The notes under the pieces were generated by a model. The model saw only the letters and a list, made by a program, of their open reading frames with translations. It had not been told where the DNA came from and searched no databases. Shown piece after piece: positions 9,732 to 21,700 of a stretch of 64,000 nucleotides of DNA. The translations under genes were made by a program, and so were the position numbers. The stretch is from positions 620,001-684,000 of the forward strand of contig JBBELK010000314.1 in NCBI GenBank assembly GCA_037783545.1, given 5' to 3'. Source of the DNA: Henricia sp. BOLD:AAB3569 (Eukaryota > Echinodermata > Asteroidea > Spinulosida > Echinasteridae). Each line of letters opens with the position of its first letter. Within the stretch, counting starts at the first letter, position 1.

Positions 9732-12700
9732 CTACAGCGATAAAATGATAATGATATGGACAAGTTTATATCATGCACTTATCCAGGGAAACCTTGATCA
9801 AGCAAGGTGCCTACACTATCATTACCCCTGATCATAGGGCTCCATTAAATCACTCTACCATCTCGGCTCCCTGGGGATCAGTATACAGCCACAGCTGCCT
9901 ATCAGGCGCTCAACAGCTAATCAAACACATCAACATTCACTATCCTCTCAGGTACCGCATTTACTCCTGGGTGGGACAAGCAATGCGTGGCAAGGTACCT
10001 TGCTCAAGGGCACAATGGATGGACTGGACCCGGATTCGAACCTACAACCTTTGGATTAAACCCAGGTTTTGAATACGATCTACATTCGTCTTCCACCTCT
10101 ATTGGCCCCGGTTCGAATCCTGTCCAGATTGGGTTTTGAGTTCTTATTTGATCTTTTGAGTTCCTATACAATAACTTAGATATTTATACAGCACAAATGT
10201 CATGTATATAATGGCACTTCAAATTATTACCCCTGGTCATTGGGCTCTCGGTAACATTCCTTAATTCAACCTTCTCAGCTCCCTGGGGAGAGTATACTGC
10301 CCCGGCAGCCTGTTAGGCTCTCGTGAGCTAATCAAACAACACTACCTGCACTACCCTTACAGGTACCCATTTACTCCTGGGTGGATCGAGAGAGTCAATT
10401 TATGGCAAAGTGCCTTGCCCAAGGACACACACACATCATAAAAACAGCCTGGATTTTAAAGCAACTGATTTTAGATGGCACCATTGAAAACTACTTATAC
10501 ATGAATAACGTCAATGGGATTTGGCCTGAAGCCTTAATTACCTTGAAAAGAAACATTCCGTAGAAATTCCCGAAGTTCGTGACCTTTCACTGGCTGCATT
10601 TTGCTGCAGAGACCAGGTTTTCCATTGCAGTAGGCCTGATGCATGTCGCGTAGAGCATGTGCGAATGCCCACACCGAATCTGCGACAAACTGGATCTGAA
10701 GAAATTAAAAACAAAAAGTGGATTTTCTCATTTTGACGTTACAAAGCCTGTTTTTTAACCAATTGCTTGTGCACCTATGTTTCCATAGGATGGTGTGACT
10801 ATAGGAGCATTGCTGCTCCCCCTGGATGGGATGCAAGTCCTTCACAGGTTTACCCCCAGCAGTTAGTTGGGTTTCCCCAACAGGTTGTTAGTTTTCATGG
10901 CATGGAGTGACTAGGGGCATTGCTACTCCCTCGGATGGGATGCCAGTCCATCGCAGGTTTACCCCCAGCAGTTAGTTGGGTTTTCCCAACAGGTTGTTAG
11001 TTTCCATGGCATGGAGTGACTAGGAGCATTGCTACTCCCCCTGCATGAATGGGATGCCAGTCCATCACAGGTTTACCCCCAGCAGTTAGTTGGGTTTCAC
11101 CAACAGGTTGCTAGTTTCCATGGCATGGAGTGCTGACTAGGAGCACTGCTGCTCCCCCTGGATGGGATGCCAGTCCATCACAAGTTTACCCCCAGCAGTT
11201 AGTTGGGTTTCCCCCAACAGGTTGTTAGTTATTTCCATGGCATGGAGTGACTGGGAGCATTGCTACTCCCCCTGGATGGAATGCCAGTCCATCACAGGTT
11301 TACCCCAAGCAGTTAGTTGGGTTTCCCCAACAGGTTGTTAGTTTCCATGGCTTGAAGTGACTAGGAGCATTGCTACTCCCGTGGATGGGATGCCAGTCCA
11401 TCACAGGTTTACCCCCAGCAGTTAGTTGGGTTTCCCCAACAGGCTGTTAGTTTCCATTGCATGGAGTGACTAGGAGCATTGCTACTCCCCCTAGCTAGAT
11501 GGGATGCCAGTCCATCACAGGTTTACTCCCAGCAGTTAGTTGGGTTTCCCCAACAGGTTGTTAGTTTCCATGGCACGGAGTGACTATAGGAGCATTGCTA
11601 CTCCCCCTGGATGCATACCAGTCCATCTTAGGTTTACCCGGCCCCAGCAGTTATAGTTGGGTTTCCCCCAACAGGTTGTTAGTTTCCATGGCATGGAGTG
11701 ACTAGGAGCATTGCTACTCCCCCTGGATGGGATGCCAGTCCATCGCAGGTTTACCCCCAGCAGTTAGTTGGGTTTCCCCAACAGGTTGTTAGTTTCCATG
11801 GCTTGAAGTGACTAGGAGCATTGCTACTCCCGTGGATGGGATGCCAGTCCATCACAGGTTTTTGAAGCATATAGAACTTCCTTACCTGTCCTTCTTGGGA
11901 ATAGTTGTTCTCACTTCCAAGTTTTAAGCCCGGGGCACATTGCGGATGTTGCGATAAGTCACGGAGGGCTGTTTCCAAATTGTCTGTCCCTGACGGAAGA
12001 AAGCAGTTGAAGTGTTGTTCCCAGAATTCTTTGAACCAAGGATTGCGGTTATACGTCACGGGATTGAGACTCGTGAAGTAATCGTCAAAAGCTGGACACG
12101 AAATTAACAGAAACATTAATTAGGCACCATCTCTCAGTTGAGCACACCCTTGAAATTAACACTGAGAGAAAAGTTGGGTAGGCCTACATATGGAAAACCT
12201 ATACTACTGTGCCTCGCGTAGCTCGGCTGGAAGAGCTTCTACTGCCCGGTGTGTCAAAGGTCTTGGGGGGTGGGGGAAACCTAAGGAGTATACTACTGTG
12301 CCTCATAGCTCAGCTGATAGAGCATCTGCCTGTTGTGTCAAAGGTCTTGGTAAAAACCTGAGGAGTATACTACTATGCCTCATAGCTCAGCTGATAGAGC
12401 ATCGATCTGCCTGTTGTGCCAAAGGTCTGGGGAAGCCTGAAGGTCTATACCACTGTGCCTCATAGCTCAGCTGGTATATAGAGCTTAATTCTACCCGGTG
12501 TGTCAGAGGTCTTGGGGGAATGCTGAGGGCCGGAGTATACCACTGTGCCTCGTAGCTCACTGGTAGAGCATCTGCCTGCATGGTACGTGTGTCAGCTCTT
12601 GGGGAAAACCTGGGGGAGTATACCACTGTACCTCATAACTCGGCGTATGGCAGAGGTCTTGGGTTTAAATTTTAATCACGTCAAATAAAGGTCTTGGGAC

Positions 12701-15700
12701 TTTGCACTTGCAGTTTACCTTGTTTATAACAGCAACCTCGTAATATCAGAAAACAATGAAAAACAAATTATTTAGACCTAACTTTTCCCAAGCATTTAAT
12801 ATCAGTGCTCTTATTATCGATATTTGATTATAATTATCCTCTTTTAAGATAAATTAAACATGTCTGCTAAGCAAAGATTTAAAAAACTGTAAACCCCCTC
12901 GGTCTCAAAATTTGGCCACGCCTACCTGGGATCGGTTCACTCATCGGTTGTATGGTGATAGCGCCCTCTACCACCTGTTCATTACCAACCGTCGTCAGTT
13001 GCCGACCGCTCCAACTGTCACTTCCTATCCAGACGAATTTGTGCAAAACGTTGGCGCGTTTTGCGGCTTTAAAGAATTTGGCAGTCATTTCGCTCAAGGC
13101 CCACAGCACAACAGCTGCGCACGGGGATAAAAGAAAGGAAACCAGACTAAAATTAAAGGAACTTGTTCAGATTTTTCCAGAATATTGTTTTCACTCTTAC
13201 CTAACATTAAAGGCTCGTCATTGCGCGCGTGAGGCCAAATTCGTGCCACGAAATACGCAGCTCCCTGCCTTTGCTATAGAGCTGCGTATTTCGTGGCACG
13301 AATTTGGTCTCACGCGCGCAATGACGAGCCTGTGCCTTAAACAATTATATAAAATACCTCTAAGTTTCCAAAATACTATCTATGGGAAGAAAAGAGGATT
13401 TGGATGTGGAAGCAAAAAGGTGGGTGTAATCACCGCACTGCTTTATAGAAGGATAAATAAGTTTTTAAAACATCGGTGGCTTTTTTACAATATCCTTGAA
13501 AATACAGATTGGGAACGCGAAATCTCAGAATGGTAATCAGAAAATATGACAAATGATAGAGTATCAAAATCTCAACACCCATGGGAGAAATTGGAGTGTT
13601 GAAAATGTGATCTAGACATGCACGCTCCTTTATTTAGTGCGGTGTTGCCAAAAAGCCAATTAGGGCCTACATGAAAAAGAAAAAAAAGTTTCATTAGATA
13701 GCCTACTGTTGATATAACACAATCAGCTAAGCCATCAATGTTTGTTCATGTAGGCCTACATGTAACCACAAACAGACGTCATCTCTGCTACAATTCCCAC
13801 GGGCACATAGATTAAAATAAAGACGTAATGATGACGTAGATACATCAAAATGGCCCGGATTTCCGGGAATCCTAGGACGTTTGTTTGTCGCTCCAGATTG
13901 CCAGAGTAGATATGGGTTGATTAAGTATCAATTACTGCGCCTGCGTTGAAACAACAACCTCCGTAACAAGCTTCAGTTTTATATTCGACTTAAAGCCTAT
14001 AGCGTACATCGACCTTACAACTGGAAGCAACTAGTGGCAACTGCCCTTTTTGGCAACTATAGAAGCAACTTGCAACAACTGGGAGCAACTGATTACTCAG
14101 TTGCTTAAAAAGGTCGATGTACGCGCACTTGCAACTACTGCCGCGAGTTTCTCATGTTCTACTTTCTGGCAACTATAGTTGTACCCCCATCTTCCTGTCG
14201 CAAGACTGTCTCCCACACACCGAGATATGTCCACAACACACAACTCGATCGGTGTGGGAGCAACAGCCTTGCGACAGGAAGATGGTAGTACCCAGTTGCG
14301 GTCAGTACGCGTACTTTTAACTAGTTGCTGTCACTCCGTGTGCATCTGCATGACCACTAGCCTTTAGTCAAGGCGTCCGTGGCGAGGTTTGTTTTGTGCA
14401 TGTTTTTGCTAGCGCTTGAGGAAAGACTAACATTCATACTGCATACTGTTCGCCCCGAACGCCTTTACCAAAGCGTATATGTGACCTTCGTGCTGAATAA
14501 TTCAACAGCAACGGAGGTGGTGAATTATTCATAAATTGTAACCAACCAGCGGCGGGGAGCTTCTGGAATCATCCATATAAATATAGGTAGCATTCACGAA
14601 AAAAGCGAAAGTTATTATTCGTACCAGGAAAACAAAATACAAGAAACATGATTAGTCAAAGTTCTATAGAGTACCTCCACATAAATTTGTTAACCATTTT
14701 TAAAGTTATAAACTCGCTAACAATGCTTTTCGTGTGGCAAACCCTCCATGGGCAAACAAAACACCGCGCTACACACACGTATACGTAGGCCCAGTACGCG
14801 AAACGGGACAAGTCGTCCCCGAGTCAACTCGCTCCCCTCAATTAACACCTAGGTCAAGTCATCCCCAGGTCAAGTCGTCCCCGAGACAAGTCGTCCCTGG
14901 CTCAAGTCGTCCCCGAGTCAAGTCGTCCCTGCACCCCGTGTACAAAACCTGTAGCCCATATGACAATTAATTTGAACAAAATCTGACTTTTCTCCTAGGT
15001 TTTTCTCAAGTTTTAAGGATAATCGGTTTGGGCCTGTCGACTACCATATTTTGTATTTGGAAGCAAAAAAAGCACAAAATCACTGTTCAATTTTGCTGAG
15101 ATTACCTGCAACTTTTTATACGATTGTCGCAAAGTGGGAGGGTTACGTAAAACACAGCTTTTCGAAGAAGTGGTCGTGGCTTGTCATCGTAACTAAATCT
15201 TAAGGAATCGTAATGAATCGCACAATGCGTAATCATGATCGCAGACATTTGTATGTTTCTGAACAAGTCGCAGATTCGCACTGTCATCGTAAGGAATCGT
15301 AATGAATCGCAGACATTTGTATACTGAAAATGCATATATCGTTACAATACGATAAGCGCTAAGCGTTACAATTTTCTAAGATTTGTAACAAAATGATCGA
15401 CTGTCTGAACAACACGCAGATGTCGTCACAGTAGATTTGTACTGCGTCATCGTAAGAAATCATAACAAATATTAAGGAATCGTAACAAATAGTAAGGAAT
15501 CGTAATGAATCGCACAATGTGTGATCATGATCGCAGACATTCGTATGTATCTGAACAAGTCGCAGATGTCGTAGATGTCGTAGATTCGCACTGTCATCGT
15601 AAGGAATCGTAATGAATCGCAGACATTTGTATACTGAAAATGCATTTATCTTTACAATACGATAAGCGCTAAGCGTTAAAATTTTCTAAGATTTGTAACA

Positions 15701-18700
15701 AAATGATCGACTGTCTGAACAATTAACACGCAGATGTCGTCGCAGTAGATTTGTACTGCGTCATCGTAAGAAATCATAACAAATATTAAGGAATCGTAAC
15801 AAATCGCACAATGTGTGCTCATGATCATGATCGCAGACATTCGTATACTGAAAATGCATTTATCTTTACAATACGATAAGCGCTAATTAAGTGTTAACAT
15901 TTTCTAAGATTTGTAACAAAATGACTGTCTGTGAACAACCCGCAGATGTCGTAACAGTAGATTTGTACTGCGTCATCGTAAGGAATCATAACAAATAGTA
16001 AGGAATCGTAATGAATCGCACAATGTATGATCATGATCGCAGACATTCGTATGTGTCTGAACAAGTCGCAGATGCTGTCGTAGATTTGTACTGTCATCGT
16101 AAGGAATCGTAAAGAATCGCAGACATTCGTATGTATTTATAAAAAAATCCATATCACAACAATACAATAATTAAGCGCTAAGCATTACGATTTTCTAAGA
16201 TTTGTTACAGTGCAATCGTAGCTTGTCGTAGAGTTTCGTAAGCTGTACGTGGCTTAATTGTCATGGACATTTAAACAGGATCAACAAATTTTCTGATCGT
16301 ACCGTGTCATCTCTTAAGGAACTGTTAAATTGGGAGATCACTAAGAAAAATAAAGGAAAAAATTTGTATGTTTTCGGAATAAATTGCACATTGTAACCAT
16401 ATCGTAAGCGTTAGAATTTGCAAATTAAAAGATATGTCGTGAAGTGGCTGAGAATCCTTACGACACGTACAATACTTCCTACTTTTGCATGTGTCGCAGT
16501 CGCAACAAATTGTGGCAAATCATGCAGTGGGTGACCAAAAACTGTACAAAAGTCTGTGACAACCTGCGAGACGCTACGAAATTGTACCTGTTATATCTTA
16601 AGATATAATTGCGACTAGTCGTAAGAAAATATTGCACAGCGGAATACCGGCTTATATAGCTCCCACTGTGCGATTTGGCTTTGAAATTCCCAAAATTTAT
16701 GATTTATAAAGATCACCAGAGCCAGCTAGTACAATTGTCACACAGCTATAGTGGCAGTGTTTTTCGTAAGTAATCGTAACTTAAGAGTTGTCGTCAATTG
16801 TTGTAAGTAATTGTCGTGGCTTGTCGCAGGTTGACAGACATTTGAACTTGTTTATCGTAACAAATAGTAAGGAACTGTTTGTTCAGGGTATATATAAATT
16901 TAAATATCACTAATAAATCCTTTTAAATATGACATGATAAATGCTCCAGAGAGTTTAAATTGGGTGACAAAGAAGCAATTTTAGCAGTAAGAAAATTTTC
17001 TTTTGCAGTAAGATTTTGTTGAAAATTTTTTTATGCCATGGTACATCATACATTGTACGCAAAACAACAAACAATGCACCGCCATGCACTAGCGGGGCGG
17101 CCGCCGCAGACGACCGGCGCGGCACGGTGTACTGTGCGGCCGGCCGGTTCGGGAGTACGAGTAGGCCTTGGTGAATTTATTCCCCTAAATCACGATCATC
17201 TCCAGCGAGCATTTTCTTGGCCTGGATATGTTTGGACTTATTAAGTTCCCCGAAATATTTAGCTTTTTATTCTTCGAAGATTCACACAAACTACAACTGC
17301 CTAATTTTCTATGCGTATGACGTCATGCAGTTTAACAGTTCACCTTCTCATTGGTCAATGGGGAATCCTGACCTCATGCATTATGCACGTAACCCCTCTA
17401 CCAAAACGGTAGACAGAAATAAAGAAAAACATAAGCTCCAAAAAACGCTATGGTAAAGGCTGTCTGGGCGGACAGTCCGTGCGTGCTAGTCTTTCCTCAA
17501 GCGTTTGAAAATTGACTGCGCGCGAATATATAACTCGCCAAGGCAGCCTTGACTAAAGGCTACATGACCACGTGCGCGCACATCGACAGCAACTGCAAGC
17601 AACAGTTGCTTCCAGTTGCAAGGTCAATGTACTATAATTGCCGTGTCGCACTGGAAATGTGGACATGGCTGGATGCTCCCAGTTGCCGCTAGTTGCGCAA
17701 CTAATCAGTTGAGCGCGCAACTAATCAGTTGAGCGCGCAACTAATCAGTTGAGCGCGCTACTGATCAGTTGAGTTGCTTCCAGTTGCAAGGTCGATGACG
17801 CGCTAGGCTTACATTTAAAACTGAAAGGGCAAATACAACAGGAATTCTTATTTTTGCTTCAAGTAACAATCATAAAGCCAGTTCGAAAATTTTTCCTCGA
17901 ACGAGCAGTCTAGTCAACGATGAACCAGGGGACGTTTTTGCGAACACAACCACAAACCCGTTTCCGACGTAATTACAGATTCAACCAAATAATGATGAGC
18001 TTTGATTTTCAGTAACCAAAGCCAGCATTGTTGAATCTGTATTTACGTCAGAAACATATCTGATTGTGGGCGCGAAAACGGACCCCTGTAGCACAAAATG
18101 CTGTGTGAGAAGAGTGCATTCACTGTGTTGGGAAATTTTGAGTTCTCGGGCTCACAAAAGGGCGGGAACTTGCTATTAGTAATTTCTCACGGGATAAACC
18201 ATCTGCACAGGTTTATTATTTTCATGCACTGTGGCCCTGTGTATCAAATTACTATATAATGATGAAAAATACGCTAATTTTCTTCGCTTTATTTCAGCTG
18301 CGTGCCGGCGATGTTGTTGTGCATGCGATCATGTATCACTTGCGTCGTAATTAAAAGTGGACCTCGCAGATGGGTCATTTTGGGGATCGTTAAAATTGGT
18401 AAGGTCGGTACATCTGGTTTTAGTGTTTCAGTGTGGTAATCTGTCATCGTCGTGTTAGAAAAGGTGACAGATTGAAATTTGAACGTACGAAATGCGTGTG
18501 CTCTTACAAATAGGACTCTCGATCACTCCTAATTATACCCAACGACAGCGAATATACACCATATAAACTGTATCGAATTCTTGGGTTTCACTTTCTTGAC
18601 AACCGGTTGCTATCCGCCATTACTGTGTCCGTACTATAGCACGCCAAAGCGAAAATAATATTCAACACTGATAATTTTCGCAAATGTTGCCCAAAAAAAA

Positions 18701-21700
18701 AAAATTGGCATGACTTTTAAATGTCGATAGACTGTTTAAAACTGGCATACCGTGCCTTTGTTGGCAAGTTTTTAAAAATGTTGAGACTTGTTTTTCAGTG
18801 TTGATGGCAGAATTATCTGTGTTGAATTATTTTCGCTTTGGCGTGCCATACGCGTGACGTCACAACTATCATATCCGCCATTACCGTGTCCATACTATGG
18901 CACGCCAAAGCGGAAATAATTCAACACTGATAATTCTACCATCAACCCTGAAAAACAAGTCACAACATTTTAGAAAGAAATATCCAAATAAAATCGCGCC
19001 TTTTCGGTTTGTTCTACCAGAAGCATGGCAGAAAAGTATGGCTGGTTACCAATAGCCTTTTTCGTATTAAGAAAACACAGTGAGAACCAGTGATGTAAAA
19101 TTTCGGCAAGTGGACGAATTGAATGCGCGTTCGTTTAACTTTCCGGAAAGTGTATGTAGCCGAATTGTGTGCAGCAGAGTTCGACTATAGAATCGTTCGG
19201 TTAGTGTTCGGCTATAGTTCGTGTCTGAACTATGTCTTACCTTTAGCATCGGTTGCTTTGAGTAAGTTCGCCACAATCCGATCGTACGCCGACTCGTTCC
19301 CGTCCCGAGGAATCATTTCATTAACGGCCACGCAGACATCATGGTCCCCGGCGAGTCGTTTAACCTCTTCGATCCCTTGCACACCGTAGTTGGAGGGTTC
19401 GTACACCAGCGAAATGTAGGTCCAGTTGAAATAGAGCAGAATGTCTATCATGGCCTGGGCTTGGTATTGGTCGGATGGCACCGCTCGGAAAAAGTACGGA
19501 AAACGGAGTGTGTTGCTCAAGTCGGGACTGGTAGACCAGTAACTTATCTAAAAATGGAGAAAAATAAATCAGCTTTTTAATAATAATAATAATTTAAACA
19601 ACGCTGAATGCCGCAATAGGGCGACATTTCGGCAAGACTCTCACCGCGGAGACCACCGAAATTTCGGCAAGAGTCACTCAAAATGACACCTTATTTTTTT
19701 ACCCAAAGCTTCCAGAGATGGTCACAGACCGAAGAGAAACAGCTCCAGTCCCAATAAAAATGGTTCTCGACCTAAAAAAAATGGTTTTTGACCTAAAAAC
19801 ATTAATTTTAAACTCAAAAATATTAGGGCGACACCAAAATGTCGCCCTATTGAGCAGGTCGCCCTAATATACCTTTTTTACACACGATTTGTCGCCCTAT
19901 TCTAGCATTGATAGTAATTTATTTCATAATTCCATTTTGGGGTGCTGTACGTAGCCAATTCGGCCAGCACACTCAAATTAAGTTATTGTGCAAAACCAAA
20001 TTGCTGGAATGTGGGTTTGATTCCTGCCAGTGACAGGATATGGCATGTGTTCTTGAGCAAGGAATGTTGTCACAATCTTAAGCTAAGTCGGGGTAGAGGT
20101 GTAAAAGAAATGCACTCGTTTCTCCGCACCCATGTCTTTTATAGTTGGATAAAAAAAATAGTTTAAAAGAGCTTATTCAGACTTTTCCAGAAAATATATT
20201 TCATTCTATAACTTAAGAATCATATGCCTCCACAAAATATTATTCAACAGAAAATTTGCAATATCCAATTTGGATGTGGAAGCAAAAAGGTTGGTGTAAT
20301 TACTGCACTGCTTTATGGAACCGGATAAATTAGTTTACAAAACATTGGTGGTTTTTTGACGATATCCTTGGAAATATACGGATTGAGAGTACGACATTTC
20401 AGAATGGTAATGACAAAAATGTGACAAATGATATGGTATCAAAATCTCAACACCCATGGGAAAAATGGGGGGCGGGTTAAAAATGTGATCTGGACAATAA
20501 ATTAAAAAATAGCGCTACTGCCCAAGTTCGCAGATATATACTTGTTTAAGAAAGTTGTCTGTACTTGTACTGTTGTAGTTGTGTTGTTTACTCGTCTTCT
20601 TTTGAAATAGGCCTAATCAAATGAGATATGGATTTTCAGCTCCCCGTCCAACATCTCTCGCTTTTCAAGACGGCTGCAATCCGACCGTCTTCCACAAGGC
20701 CCATCCTGCCTGAAAATCGATTCAAATTGTAATTTCACGCATCTTTGATTTTGGAGGGGTTCAATTTCATGCTTGTAATTGTGTCTCGAGCGTCGCATCT
20801 CGGCTCAGGCAAGATGCGTATAGGTCTTGACAGATACATCTCAAATCGTCGGACTTAATTTCTTTAAAAGCCCACATCACTTGCAAGATGAAACTTTTTG
20901 TGTGGATTTGTTGAATAAAAGCATAACATAAATTGTGATGTTGGTAAACTAGTCTGCAGAAATTTCCGCTACATAAATGCTTCAGAAAACCTTCAAAATC
21001 CATGCATGTTTTTTGTGTTAAGTAAATGGTAAAACAATGTGTGCGCACACCTTTTTGTTTACTAATGAAAACACTATTATAGTTGTTAAGCTCTTATACA
21101 AAAAGTATACCATCTTGGACAGAAATAAACCCATGTCGTGTACACCTTAAAAGCTTTAATCAGTTCTTCCTGGGTAAACCCAGAATGTCTGGCAGGCTCC
21201 CATGTATTTGTGTACAAAACAATTGCAATTCATTCCAAAGGCTTTTACAGCATGCAGGAAATCAATCATCCTATTATTGTTCAAGTTAAAAGACCTCTGG
21301 TATAGACAATCTGATAAAGGATAGTGCTCACCCAACATGATTATTTCGCCCAATTTTTATGTACCGTTGAAAACAATACCTTGGTGCAACGAGGCATGAA
21401 ATTCCTAAAATCATTTATCGAGAGCACAAAATCGTTATACAAAACGTATGCTTTTAACATTGCATTGCGGTCATTTTCTGCACGAGCTCTTTCTAACGGT
21501 AGTATCCATTTATCAAGCGTGCAAAAGATATCTTTATGCACAATCTGACAGTGACTTAGACAAGTGACAAATTGATTCTTGGGTATGAGGAGTGCCACTA
21601 TACGGGTCAAAGAAAGGATATCATTTATCTCAATACTTGGACAACCGTCTTGGACAAAAATACACAGTACATCTTGTCAAACACCTACGAACAAGTCTTA

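Larger units (their letters stand above)
13994..17811. mobile_element. ~3.8-kb element with long complex inverted ends, in receptor intron 2
   Basis: The left end, GCCTATAGCGTACATCGACC then TTACAACTGGAAGCAACT, is mirrored by AGTTGCTTCCAGTTGCAAGG then TCGATGACGCGCTAGGC at the right end. Further in, CATGACCACTAGCCTTTAGT at 14350 mirrors GACTAAAGGCTACATGACCA at 17553, and GAGGAAAGACTA mirrors TAGTCTTTCCTC. Inverted ends of about 330-450 bases enclose 3 kb with no transposase frame. The interior holds a minisatellite and a 200-310-bp tandem array. It is probably a non-autonomous long-TIR transposon. Confidence 0.7.
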
